Source of the DNA: an uncultured Clostridia bacterium
GTDB taxonomy: Bacteria; Bacillota; Clostridia; Peptostreptococcales; Anaerovoracaceae
Length of the DNA: 51,786 nt
NCBI GenBank assembly: GCA_934255545.1
Contig: CAKQOE010000016.1
Location: 1-51,786 of the forward strand
Reading direction: 5' to 3'
Positions 9,611 to 18,145 of the stretch are shown here, piece by piece. A model generated the notes under the pieces. It did no database searches. It saw only the letters and a list, made by a program, of their open reading frames with translations, and had not been told where the DNA came from. Each line of letters starts with the position of its first letter. Positions within the stretch are counted from its first letter, which is position 1. Position numbers and translations under genes: made by a program.

Positions 9611-9662
9611 ATTGATATTCAATGGACACACCTATATTAACATGAAAGTTTAATAATGACAA
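9611..9662 (-). promoter_or_regulatory. Promoter of the MarR gene with a small inverted repeat
   Basis: On the minus strand TTGTCA (9662-9657) and TAATAT (9639-9634) are 17 bases apart. Just downstream, at 9611-9623, is a perfect 5-3-5 inverted repeat with ATTGA/TCAAT arms, placed around the likely transcript start. Such a position would suit autorepression by the MarR protein. That role is inference. Confidence 0.5.
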
Positions 9663-9763
9663 TCCTCAATTTTATTAATAATTATTTTATGGGCAATATA
9701 TTTTATTTCTCTGCTTAAATATGACTTTTATACTATTAACAGAGCAATAAAATAACATTTTTC

Positions 9764-10558
9764 TTATGCAGAAGTGCGTTCAAGTCTTATCTTGTCACTC
9801 AGCAGAGCTATGCACTCTGAATTTGTCGGCTTGCCTTTTCCGTTATGTACAGTGTATCCAAAAAGACTGTTTATGGTCTCAAGCCTGCCTCTGTTCCATG
9901 CGACCTCTATTGCATGGCGGATAGCGCGCTCCACGCGGCTCGGAGTAGTATTGTACTCTTTCGCTATCATAGGATAAAGCTCTTTTGTGACAGCTCCTAT
10001 AAGATCCATATTATCAACGCACAGTGTTATTGCAAGTCTCAGATACTGGTATCCTTTTATGTGTGCCGGCACTCCTATTTCGTGTATGAGATTCGTTATA
10101 TCCATTTCAAGGCTTGTCGATGACAACTGGCTGTTTGAAGCAGACTTTGCTGCATCCCGTTCACCGGATCTTACAAGATTTCCGCGTCCTGCAAGATTGT
10201 ATATCCTTTTCAGAAGTATGTTCATATCAAAAGGCTTTACTATGTAATAGTCAGCTCCAAGTGATATGGCTCTCTTTGTAAGTGTTTCATGTCCCATCGC
10301 TGTCAGGATGATTATCTTAGGTCTTTTTGGCAGATCCATATCGGGTATCTGTTCAAGCACTTCAAATCCATCTATATATGGCATTATATTGTCAAGGATA
10401 AGCACATCGGGGATATTCTTCTGCAGATATGATATCGCCTCTTTACCGTTATTTGCTATCCATATTATATCTATATCTTTTTCTGCGCCAAGCGAATCAT
10501 TCAAAAGTCCGCAGAAATCTTTATTATCATCGGCAATAGCCACTTTTACAGCACCCAT
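9764..10558 (-). CDS. spo0A: Sporulation master response regulator Spo0A
   Basis: Phosphorylated at the end of the phosphorelay, Spo0A activates entry into sporulation. The receiver domain shows the acidic pair DD at residues 10-11, the phospho-acceptor Asp56 (LILDNIMP) and the lysine in YYIVKPF. The C-terminal sigma-A-contacting DNA-binding domain is strongly conserved (GYQYLRLAI, YNTTPSRVERAIRHAIEVAWNRG, SLFGYTV, KPTNSECIA). I place the start at the second in-frame ATG (10558), which has AAGGAG six bases upstream and gives 264 residues, like other Spo0A proteins. The ATG at 10591 has no ribosome site. The usual neighbour spoIVB is 36 kb away. Confidence 0.97.
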   Translation of the reverse strand: MGAVKVAIADDNKDFCGLLNDSLGAEKDIDIIWIANNGKEAISYLQKNIPDVLILDNIMPYIDGFEVLEQIPDMDLPKRPKIIILTAMGHETLTKRAISLGADYYIVKPFDMNILLKRIYNLAGRGNLVRSGERDAAKSASNSQLSSTSLEMDITNLIHEIGVPAHIKGYQYLRLAITLCVDNMDLIGAVTKELYPMIAKEYNTTPSRVERAIRHAIEVAWNRGRLETINSLFGYTVHNGKGKPTNSECIALLSDKIRLERTSA

Positions 10559-10660
10559 TTGATACTCCTTCGTTACATTATTATTCGACATTTTATTTTC
10601 TTTTGTAACTATATTTTAATATATTTGTAATGATTTACAATATACATGCCGGACCGAATA

Positions 10661-10689
10661 TCGACAAAATCATACAATTTTCGACAAAA
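10661..10689 (-). promoter_or_regulatory. Two Spo0A-binding boxes upstream of spo0A
   Basis: On the minus strand two copies of TTTTGTCGA occur at 10669-10661 and 10689-10681, exactly 20 bases (two helical turns) apart. The right-hand copy, TTTTTGTCGAAAA with its context, matches the known 0A box TTTGTCGAAA almost perfectly. They lie 100-130 bases upstream of the spo0A start. Positive autoregulation by Spo0A~P is known in Bacillus and is the likely role here. Confidence 0.75.
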
Positions 10690-10827
10690 AGATTCCAAAT
10701 ATGTCCAATTAGAAAATATTATAATATGCAAATAATATCCGGTAAAGTATTTTAGTAACAAAACGATTTTAATATTACCATAATCATTTCAAAACGAAAC
10801 CAATGGGTGCCGGACCGAATGCATCAC

Positions 10828-11850
10828 CTAACGAGGGAGCCTGATCATCGATCTGTCTATATCTTTTAATGATGCTGCACCGCACATGAGCATTGCGTCA
10901 CGAAGCTCTTCACCGATCTTTTCAGTATACAGCCGGACGCCTTCTGCGTCTCCGCCGTACACAGCAGTCACATACGGCCTTGCTATGACTACTGCATCCG
11001 CACCCATAGCAAGCGCTTTAAATACGTCTGTGCCTGATCTTATGCCTCCGTCAACAAATATAGTGATCTTTCCGCGTACAGCGTCTGCGATCTCGGCAAG
11101 TACTTCGGCTGTGGCAGGACACTGGTCGAGGACTCTGCCTCCGTGATTTGATACTATTATGCCTGATGCTCCCGCTTCGACGGCCTTGATAGCGCCTTTT
11201 ACAGTCATTATGCCCTTTACTATAAATGGGACGCCTGCTTCTTCTGCTATTGCGTGCAGCTCGTCTGCTGATTTGTTTCCGGCAGGTGGATCCATGTTCT
11301 TAAGGAATGGAAGTCCGGCCCCGTCTATATCCATTGCGCAGGCGAATGCTTTTGAACTGCGTACGAGAGCGAGCTTTTCCTTTATCGTTTCCATATTCCA
11401 TGGCTTTACAGTCGGTATACCTGCTCCCGAAGAATTTTTTATAGCGGAGCACGCATGCTCCATTACCATAGGGTATGTTCCATCGCCTGTAAATGCCGCG
11501 ATACCGGCTTCAGCGCATGCTGACACCAGGATATTATTATATGAAGCGTCATCATAACGATCGCTGTAATGCATTTTAACAGCGCCGACCGGGCCGGCGA
11601 ATATCGGATATTTGAAGCTTCTGCCGAATATTTCAACAGATGTGTCTGCTGACCTTACATCAGTCAGAGTGTCCATATTTATCCTTATATCGCGCCATCT
11701 GCTATAGTTTCTTATGGCATTGTCGCCTGTTCCCTTTGCTCCCGGTCCGGGCATAGTATTTCTGCATGCCGCGCCGTTGCATACAGCACAGCCTTTGCAG
11801 TGCGGACCTAAATATTTTCTTGCATTTTCAAGAAGTTCATCGTATGTCAT
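10828..11850 (-). CDS. FMN-dependent alpha-hydroxy-acid oxidase/dehydrogenase family protein
   Basis: TIM-barrel flavoenzyme of the lactate/glycolate oxidase family (340 residues). The active-site segment SNHGGRVLDQCPATAE carries the catalytic His-Gly-Gly-Arg, and the phosphate-binding part IFVDGGIRSGTDVFKALAMGADAVVIARP is complete. The N-terminus has a cysteine cluster CKGCAVCNGAAC (about residues 18-28), which is not part of the classical oxidases. It might bind metal or an Fe-S cluster, or form disulfides. Substrate is not predictable; lactate is one candidate. The FAD-enzyme gene lies 20 bases upstream on the same strand, so the two probably form an operon. Confidence 0.88.
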   Translation of the reverse strand: MTYDELLENARKYLGPHCKGCAVCNGAACRNTMPGPGAKGTGDNAIRNYSRWRDIRINMDTLTDVRSADTSVEIFGRSFKYPIFAGPVGAVKMHYSDRYDDASYNNILVSACAEAGIAAFTGDGTYPMVMEHACSAIKNSSGAGIPTVKPWNMETIKEKLALVRSSKAFACAMDIDGAGLPFLKNMDPPAGNKSADELHAIAEEAGVPFIVKGIMTVKGAIKAVEAGASGIIVSNHGGRVLDQCPATAEVLAEIADAVRGKITIFVDGGIRSGTDVFKALAMGADAVVIARPYVTAVYGGDAEGVRLYTEKIGEELRDAMLMCGAASLKDIDRSMIRLPR

Positions 11851-11870
11851 GCTCTTTTGGTTCCTTTATA

Positions 11871-13244
11871 TTACTCAGCTTTTGCAAGTATCTTTCTTGC
11901 TACATATATACCGCTCGCTGACGCATGTGAGAGCGAGTGAGTTATTCCGCTTCCGTCACCTATGATATAAAGCCCGTCATACCTGCATTCGAGGTCGTTA
12001 TTAAGTTCTACTTCCATATTGTAGAATTTTACTTCTACTCCGTAGAGAAGCGTGTCATCATTTGCTGTTCCCGGCGCTATCTTATCAAGCGCGTATATCA
12101 TTTCTATTATGCCATCAAGTATACGCTTAGGAAGCACAAGACTCAGATCGCCGGGTTCTGCCGACAGAGTCGGCGTAACGAAGCCTTCTTCTATTCGTTT
12201 ATGAGTACTTCTTCTTCCTCTTACGAGATCTCCGAATCTCTGGATCATAACTCCGCCTCCGAGCATGTTTGAAAGGCGAGCGATGCTTTCACCGTAACCG
12301 TTACTGTCCTTAAATGGCTCAGAGAAGTGCTTGGCTACGAGGAGCGCAAAGTTTGTGTTATTAGTCTGCTTTGCAGGATCTTCAAAGCTGTGGCCGTTTA
12401 CAGTAACTATACCGTTCGTATTTTCATTTACCACGCTTCCGTAAGGATTCATGCAGAATGTTCTTACGTTATCTTCAAACTTCTCTGTTCTGTATACAAT
12501 CTTGCTTTCGTAAAGCTCATCAGTAAGATGAGAAAATATGGCAGCAGGGAGCTCTACGCGCACGCCGATATCAACACGGTTTGAACTTGTAGGGATCTCG
12601 AGCTTCTTACATACATTTTCCATCCATTTGCTTCCGCTTCTTCCTACTGATATCACGCATTTTTCGCATTCGTATGACGCGTCTGCCGTATGCACTCTGT
12701 ATCCGCCGTCGATAACTTCTATAGTCTCGACCGGCGTGCGGAAGAAGAAATCTATCTTGTCTTTAAGTTCCGCATACAGATTTTCAAGAACGATATAATT
12801 TATATCAGTTCCGAGATGTCTTACTGATGCATCGAGGAGCTTAAGCTTATTCTGCATGCAGACTTTTTTGAGGTCAGTGCCCGCTGTAGAATACATTTTA
12901 GTGCCTTCACCGCCATGAGTCATGTTTATATGGTCAACATAATTCATAAGATCGATAGCTTCTTTCTTGCCTATATGCTCAAAAAGAGTTCCGCCGAAAT
13001 CATTAGTTATATTGTACTTTCCGTCTGAGAAAGCTCCGGCTCCGCCGAATCCGCTCATGATAGCGCATGTAGCACAGTTTATACAGCTTTTTACTTTTTT
13101 GCCATCTATAGGACACTTCCTCTTTTCAAGGGAATTTCCTGCTTCAAACACAGCTACCTTGAGAGCCGGATCGTTTTTCGTAAGCTCGTATGAAGAAAAT
13201 ATGCCGCCGGGGCCGGCGCCTACTATTATTACATCGTATTTCAT
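11871..13244 (-). CDS. FAD-dependent dehydrogenase of the COG2509 type
   Basis: A 457-residue flavoprotein. The N-terminal dinucleotide-binding motif VGAGPGGIFSSYEL is followed by the cysteine-rich signature KRKCPIDGKKVKSCINCATC, then GFGGAGAFSDGKYN, all typical of this uncharacterised family. The C-terminal FAD segment GLYIIGDGSGITHSLSHASASGI completes the fold. The physiological substrate of the family is unknown. It starts the pair with the FMN enzyme, which begins only 20 bases after its stop. Confidence 0.88.
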   Translation of the reverse strand: MKYDVIIVGAGPGGIFSSYELTKNDPALKVAVFEAGNSLEKRKCPIDGKKVKSCINCATCAIMSGFGGAGAFSDGKYNITNDFGGTLFEHIGKKEAIDLMNYVDHINMTHGGEGTKMYSTAGTDLKKVCMQNKLKLLDASVRHLGTDINYIVLENLYAELKDKIDFFFRTPVETIEVIDGGYRVHTADASYECEKCVISVGRSGSKWMENVCKKLEIPTSSNRVDIGVRVELPAAIFSHLTDELYESKIVYRTEKFEDNVRTFCMNPYGSVVNENTNGIVTVNGHSFEDPAKQTNNTNFALLVAKHFSEPFKDSNGYGESIARLSNMLGGGVMIQRFGDLVRGRRSTHKRIEEGFVTPTLSAEPGDLSLVLPKRILDGIIEMIYALDKIAPGTANDDTLLYGVEVKFYNMEVELNNDLECRYDGLYIIGDGSGITHSLSHASASGIYVARKILAKAE

Positions 13245-13313
13245 ATTATATTTTCACCTTTCAAATAAACAGAATAAATAAGATCGTATGTTATGATCTG
13301 CACAACAGCAGAT

Positions 13314-14084
13314 CTAAGATATGGTTCTCGCTGTGTGGCCTGTGGCGACAAGTATCATCTCATCACCCTCACCGTAAGGAACAAAACCGATAACAGTTCC
13401 CTTATGGATATGGAAATCCGTCTTAGGCTCTGTCATCATCCTGCCGAACACTTCATTTTCTGCTTCAAACTCACACCTTACCCATACGCTCTCAGGCTTT
13501 ACATCAGGTCTGAAGAGGACGACCATTACATCATCCGGACATGCAGGATGTCTGTACTTGTCCATATAGCTGTATTTCTCTGAACGCAGCTCTTCTTTTT
13601 TAGGATTTTTTATAAGATCGTAATTTTCATGTACCGCTTTTTCTTCATCCGAAAATACAGAAAGATCTACGTCAGGCATGTCCTGCGAAACATTTATAAA
13701 TCCATGATCCTGCGCCGTGATCGTCGCCATTATCAGCGTTCCTTCATCACCCGGATACTCCTGCCTTATATACTTGCTGTGATATCTGAATACGCATTTG
13801 CCAAGCTGATCCGGCATCTGGCGGAACGCCAGCGTCCCATCATCATTATTGTACTGCGCCAGCGCAAGCGGTCTGTATGATATGCCCGCCTCAGGATCTA
13901 TATAGCAGTATACGAGCATGCCGGTATCATCGTCATGAAGATCATCATGTATGATATCATCAAGCACTTCCCTGCAATGTATATAGAGGTAGTGATGATA
14001 CAGCTCTCTGAATCCTGCTTCAGCTATGGCGTCCATGCCCAAAGGGATCTCAGACTTTACTATCGTATCTTCTGATTCATTCAT
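13314..14084 (-). CDS. Unidentified 256-residue cytoplasmic protein
   Basis: I do not recognise the family. The protein is acidic, with no signal peptide or membrane segment and no obvious catalytic motif. It has many His and Asp residues near the N-terminus (DDIIHDDLHDDDTG) and a conserved-looking middle around KEELRSEKYSYMDKYRHPACPDDVMVVLFRP. The frame is closed and long. Codon use resembles the neighbours. It precedes the FAD-enzyme gene by 69 bases on the same strand and follows another unknown gene by 110 bases. Confidence 0.75.
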   Translation of the reverse strand: MNESEDTIVKSEIPLGMDAIAEAGFRELYHHYLYIHCREVLDDIIHDDLHDDDTGMLVYCYIDPEAGISYRPLALAQYNNDDGTLAFRQMPDQLGKCVFRYHSKYIRQEYPGDEGTLIMATITAQDHGFINVSQDMPDVDLSVFSDEEKAVHENYDLIKNPKKEELRSEKYSYMDKYRHPACPDDVMVVLFRPDVKPESVWVRCEFEAENEVFGRMMTEPKTDFHIHKGTVIGFVPYGEGDEMILVATGHTARTIS

Positions 14085-14194
14085 TTTGCATTTCTCCTTT
14101 TTGTTTATACTTTTTCATTCATTTTACATTTATATCTATATATTACATTTATATTTTGGAACATTTACTTACAATACCCTGCTCCACGCGTTTT

Positions 14195-14743
14195 TCAGAA
14201 GCCAAATGAATCGTATTCCTTTACCGTAAAGCGGTGGTAAACAGCTCTGCCGAATTCAAATTCGAGGCAGTAGCGATAACTGTCCGGCTGTCCGTCCTCA
14301 AAGTACACAAGATATTCAAATTCATCATTTTCTATTTTTTTACATATAACTTTATCCGAATATTTTCTGAATATCGCCGTTACAGAATCTATATCACATC
14401 CGGGGCGTACAGTTTCTTCTATAAATTCCTTAAGAAAAGGGCTGTCAGGCACATTTTCATGTACATACGCGCTGCCCTCACGCGGAATGATAAATCTGAA
14501 TCTTTCGCCCTCAAGTCTGAATTTCAGCGTTCCAAGCGTATCCTCAGCATACTTTGAAAACTCAGGAAGCACTTCTTTGAGTTCATCTGCTGTCAGATCT
14601 GAATCCAGAAATCTGTTGAGTGACTTTATAGGGTAATAAAAATTAAGCTCATTATCTGTATACCCGATCTTAGTCTGGCACTCTTTGATAATATCTTTAA
14701 GATTTTCGTAAAGTTCTGAAAAATCAATATTTTTACTGTTCAC
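14195..14743 (-). CDS. Unidentified 182-residue protein
   Basis: No family recognised. I prefer a GTG start at 14743, because an AGGAG ribosome site lies 11 bases upstream. The first ATG in frame (14800) has no ribosome site, and a TATAAT-like -10 element ends only a few bases before it. From the GTG start the protein begins VNSKNIDFSELYENLKD, is acidic and soluble, and has a C-terminal half that looks like a mixed alpha-beta domain (FEYLVYFEDGQPDSYRY). It could be co-transcribed with the unknown gene at 13314-14084. Confidence 0.7.
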   Translation of the reverse strand: MNSKNIDFSELYENLKDIIKECQTKIGYTDNELNFYYPIKSLNRFLDSDLTADELKEVLPEFSKYAEDTLGTLKFRLEGERFRFIIPREGSAYVHENVPDSPFLKEFIEETVRPGCDIDSVTAIFRKYSDKVICKKIENDEFEYLVYFEDGQPDSYRYCLEFEFGRAVYHRFTVKEYDSFGF

Positions 14744-14881
14744 GGAAGAATCAGCTCCTTTTAAAATATTTAAAAATATCGTGCGTCGCCGCACGCGCAT
14801 ACTTTCTAATTATATATCAAAATCAGTCTGCATACAAACATGAAAAGCTGCTTTACTTTATACTGTCAGCAAAAATTTCAT

Positions 14882-14911
14882 ACAAAAAGACCGGCATCAT
14901 ACCGGTCTTTT
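14882..14911. terminator. Bidirectional terminator after modD
   Basis: Stem AAAAAGACCGG pairs with CCGGTCTTTTT around a 7-base loop. It is symmetric enough for both strands and lies 17 bases after the modD stop, ahead of the unknown gene downstream. Confidence 0.85.
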
Positions 14912-14927
14912 TCATTTATCTTATAGC

Positions 14928-15770
14928 TTACGCATTTTCAAGTCTGGCGCTTATATCTATCGGCTTCGCATTATATACATTTGATGTAACTAACGCGCTT
15001 ACTCCCGTGGCTGCGTATGCAGCAGCATTATTTTCATTTATTCCGCCTGCAGCCAGCAGCACAGCTGAAGGAAATTCTTCTGAGAGCCGTTTGCATATAC
15101 CTGTAAGCACATCAGGATCTATCTTTTCAAACTGGATCCCGTCAGCGCCCGCGCGCAGCAGCATAGATGCTTCTTCTTCGCTTTCTGTTTCTGCTATCAG
15201 CTTTTTTTCACAGCATTCTGATTTAAGCGAAGGCAGTTTTTTCAGGAATTTATCCATCCCACCCATAAGGCGTATCTGCTGAGGAAATACAAGTATTGAT
15301 TCAGATGTTCCGAGCCTGTGCGGAACTGCTCCGCCGGCGACGGCGGCTTTGGCGGCTATTGCCTTAGTTCCCGGAAATATCTTTCTTGTCGTAAGTATAG
15401 TTATATTTTTATTGACAGCTCGTACAGTCTCTGTCATACGCCTTGCTTTTGTAGCTATGCCGGATGCCTGATCTATCATGTTCTGGCCGGGCTTCCACGC
15501 CATATGCACGTCAACAGCTCTTCCTGTGCCTGATATGATGACAGAACCCGGTTCACACAATGTCCCTGACGGGACAAATGCATCTGTTTTTATATTGAGT
15601 ATTTTAAATATTTCACGCACCTCTTCCGTACCGCATGCAACACATCTTTCTCTTGTGAAATATGTTATTTTCACCTGCTGCTCATCAAGTCCGAGCAGAT
15701 GTGCCGTAAGGTCAAAATACGGCGTGTCCTCCTGTATAAGTTTTCTGTAGTCAAGCTGTAATGTATACAT
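14928..15770 (-). CDS. modD: ModD, quinolinate phosphoribosyltransferase-like protein
   Basis: A 280-residue member of the NadC-like fold. The segments TTRKIFPGTKAIAAKAA, PHRLGTSESILVF and LLAAGGINENNAAAYAATGVSALVTS match ModD proteins, which often sit with molybdate transport genes. The exact reaction of ModD has not been established to my knowledge. Here no molybdate transporter or nadA/nadB gene is adjacent, so a role in NAD synthesis cannot be fully excluded. The ModD-like sequence between the two phosphate-binding regions favours ModD. The start has GAAGGG upstream, and the 302-base gap before it (15771-16072) holds only the arsC-like terminator and AT-rich DNA. Confidence 0.85.
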   Translation of the reverse strand: MYTLQLDYRKLIQEDTPYFDLTAHLLGLDEQQVKITYFTRERCVACGTEEVREIFKILNIKTDAFVPSGTLCEPGSVIISGTGRAVDVHMAWKPGQNMIDQASGIATKARRMTETVRAVNKNITILTTRKIFPGTKAIAAKAAVAGGAVPHRLGTSESILVFPQQIRLMGGMDKFLKKLPSLKSECCEKKLIAETESEEEASMLLRAGADGIQFEKIDPDVLTGICKRLSEEFPSAVLLAAGGINENNAAAYAATGVSALVTSNVYNAKPIDISARLENA

Positions 15771-16015
15771 TTTCCAACCCTTCTCTGATCATGAATTTTG
15801 TTAAGAATAAAATGATTTTTAAACAGACAAATGAACATATGTCTATAACAATGATTATACGATAATATGACCTATAATACAATATCATGATATAAAATAA
15901 TAAAAACCAGTTTATATAATATAAAACAGCTAAATTTACATCATTTAATGAATACAGGAAACTCAATACGATCGACAAAAGCTGCTTTTATTTTAATAGC
16001 ATAGCAGCTATACAA

Positions 16016-16068
16016 AGAAAGACCCGGGAAGCTGCATGTAAAAATGTCTGCTTCCCGAGTCTTTTCAT
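16016..16068 (-). terminator. Terminator of the ArsC/Spx-like gene
   Basis: On the minus strand GACTCGGGAAGC pairs with GCTTCCCGGGTC around a loop of about 19 bases, followed by TTTCTTTG. It begins 4 bases after the gene's stop codon. Confidence 0.85.
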
Positions 16069-16072
16069 AAGA

Positions 16073-16423
16073 CTATATAAGTTTTTCTTTCCATTCAGCT
16101 TCTTTGAAGCCTACTGTCACTGTATCGCCTTTTACAACGATAGGGCGTTTTACGAGCATACCGTCAGTTGCAAGAAGCTTCAGCTGTTCTTCTTCGCTCA
16201 TATCAGGGAGTCTGTCTTTCAGCTGCATTTCTCTGTAGAGCTGACCGCTTGTATTAAAAAAGCGCTTCAGCGGAAGTCCGCTTTTTTTGTACCATTCTTT
16301 AAGCTCATCATACGAAGGATTATCTTCTTTTATATCTCTGAGTGTGTATTCTTCATTATGATCGTCAAGCCATTTCTGAGCTTTGCGGCATGTAGAACAC
16401 TTTGTATAGCATATATATAACAT
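16073..16423 (-). CDS. ArsC/Spx/MgsR-family protein
   Basis: A small thioredoxin-fold protein of 116 residues. The N-terminal redox pair is Cys9-x-x-Cys12 (CYTKCSTCRKA), and the conserved middle LKRFFNTSG and the C-terminal KRPIVVKGDTVTVGF are typical of the ArsC-like branch. The CxxC pair suggests a redox-sensitive regulator or reductase. It is more like the YffB/MgsR group than a true arsenate reductase, and no ars genes are nearby. It has its own terminator and lies 54 bases after the symporter gene on the same strand. Confidence 0.85.
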   Translation of the reverse strand: MLYICYTKCSTCRKAQKWLDDHNEEYTLRDIKEDNPSYDELKEWYKKSGLPLKRFFNTSGQLYREMQLKDRLPDMSEEEQLKLLATDGMLVKRPIVVKGDTVTVGFKEAEWKEKLI

Positions 16424-16477
16424 ATATTTACCTTTCTCTTGCGGATGGCATACATAATGCCTCGATATTAATAAATA

Positions 16478-18019
16478 TTATTTTATTGTCTTGTTCTTTT
16501 CATCCCATGTAGGTACCGATATACCGATCTCTTTTGACGTAAACGGTGTACCGTCATTCTTTTCAAAATGGTTTGTAGCGCGCTTTACGTATTTGAAGCC
16601 TATGTAAAGCAGCGGGATATTGCAGTACGCTATGAGGATATTAGCAAAATCAGAAAGATTCCAGAGTGCTCCGAGATCCATACCGGCTATACTTGTAAGT
16701 ACACCGAATGATACTACTATAAGGCAGAGTACTCTTATAAAGTTTATAAATGACTTTTTCTGTGATATCCTGTTTGCGCATATTTCCGTAAACGACATAA
16801 ATCCAAGAAGGCATGTAAATGCAAACAGTCCGAAGCATACAGATACGAGTACTGATATTGCTGTATTGAATGCTGTTCCCGGTGTGAGCTCCTGTACAGA
16901 ATAAAGGAACTTAGGAAGCTTGCCGGCATCGAACCACTCAGCTGAGGCGTCTGTCTGCCATACTCGTCCCATAACTACTACGAATCCTGTTAACGTACAG
17001 ATGACCATAGTGTCAAGGAATACACCGACAGCCTGTACGCATCCCTGATCACACGGATGCTTTGCATCTGATGCAGCAGCAGGCATCGTTATAGTACCCT
17101 GACCTGCTTCATTGGACATGAGACCTCTCTTAACGCCCTGTACAAGAGCTATGCCGAATGCTCCGCCAAAAACTGATTCAGGTTTGAATGCTTCTGTAAA
17201 TACAGCATAGAAGAACCATGGTATCCTTGTAAAGTTTACAATGATAAGTACGACTACCGTAAGTATATATATTACAGCCATTATAGGAACGACTATGTCT
17301 GTTACTTTTGTTATTTTCTTTATACCGCCGAACGATATAGCGATCATAAGAACTATAACTACAACGAATGATACCCAGTAAAGAGCTGAATTTGTAGGAA
17401 TAGTATTTCCTGTTATCTCTTCGGCTATCTGCGCTACTGATGAAACTGTATTAAAGCCCTGTGCAGGGAAGCATAAAAGCGCATATACTATATACATTAA
17501 AGAAAGTACTATACCTGCTATAGCAGATCCCTTAAGAAGTCTTTTGCCATAGAAGGCAAGGCCGCCCACATATTCATCGTTCTTTCTTTCTTTAAATATC
17601 TGAGCAAGAGTTGATTCTGTATATGCTGTAGACATCCCGAAAAATGCTGATACCCACATCCAGAAAAGTGCGCCCGGACCGCCGACCGATATAGCGCCTG
17701 TAACACCGAGTATATTTCCGGGACCTACTCTCATTGCCGTAGAAAGGAAAAATGCTGCAAGCGGTGATATTCCGGCTTTGCCTGCCTTACTGTTCTTCAG
17801 GACTGAAATACCGTGACGGAATTTCCTTACCTGGATAAATCTCAAACGGCATGAAAAATAAATGCCTGAACCTATGAGAAGTATGATAGCGAGTGAAAAA
17901 TTTCCAAGTACAGGAATATTCGCATACCATTCAAAATTGGTCGGGAAATCCCAGAACAGATCTGAAATTATCTGGATCTTCCCGCAGAGTGCGATGATTG
18001 CATCAAAAAGAGTCTGCAT
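16478..18019 (-). CDS. Sodium:alanine (glycine) symporter, AGCS family
   Basis: Integral membrane carrier of 513 residues that imports alanine or glycine with sodium. The family signatures are present: GPGNILGVTGAISVGGPGALFWMWVSAFFGMSTAYTESTLAQ near residues 95-140, and the stretch GVKRGLMSNEAGQGT near residue 310. About ten or more hydrophobic segments are visible. The start is backed by AAGGAGGAG. An extended -10 (TGGTATAAT, minus strand, around 18096-18091) lies about 75 bases upstream. D-alanine made from imported alanine would feed the dlt system, but no direct link is shown. Confidence 0.92.
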   Translation of the reverse strand: MQTLFDAIIALCGKIQIISDLFWDFPTNFEWYANIPVLGNFSLAIILLIGSGIYFSCRLRFIQVRKFRHGISVLKNSKAGKAGISPLAAFFLSTAMRVGPGNILGVTGAISVGGPGALFWMWVSAFFGMSTAYTESTLAQIFKERKNDEYVGGLAFYGKRLLKGSAIAGIVLSLMYIVYALLCFPAQGFNTVSSVAQIAEEITGNTIPTNSALYWVSFVVVIVLMIAISFGGIKKITKVTDIVVPIMAVIYILTVVVLIIVNFTRIPWFFYAVFTEAFKPESVFGGAFGIALVQGVKRGLMSNEAGQGTITMPAAASDAKHPCDQGCVQAVGVFLDTMVICTLTGFVVVMGRVWQTDASAEWFDAGKLPKFLYSVQELTPGTAFNTAISVLVSVCFGLFAFTCLLGFMSFTEICANRISQKKSFINFIRVLCLIVVSFGVLTSIAGMDLGALWNLSDFANILIAYCNIPLLYIGFKYVKRATNHFEKNDGTPFTSKEIGISVPTWDEKNKTIK

Positions 18020-18145
18020 GTAAAAAAATCTCCTCCTTAAAAAACTGAAGCTGCGGAAGTTTTACCGCTGCAATATATAATAACGCAGACATTATACCAT
18101 GAATATAATAAAATATCTTCTCTATTGTTTTGATTTAGGATCAAA

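Noticed and set aside
10558..10591. Upstream ATG of spo0A as the start
   Set aside because: It has no Shine-Dalgarno sequence, while the ATG at 10558 has AAGGAG at the right distance and matches the usual N-terminus.
14928..15770. Calling this gene nadC
   Set aside because: Motifs fit ModD better and no nadA or nadB is adjacent, though the fold is shared.
15751..15978. 75-codon minus-strand frame upstream of and overlapping modD
   Set aside because: Its hydrophobic residues come from AT-rich intergenic DNA, it overlaps the start of modD, and it lacks a ribosome site.
16073..16423. Calling this gene arsenate reductase
   Set aside because: It has a CxxC pair like Spx/MgsR proteins and no arsenic genes nearby.
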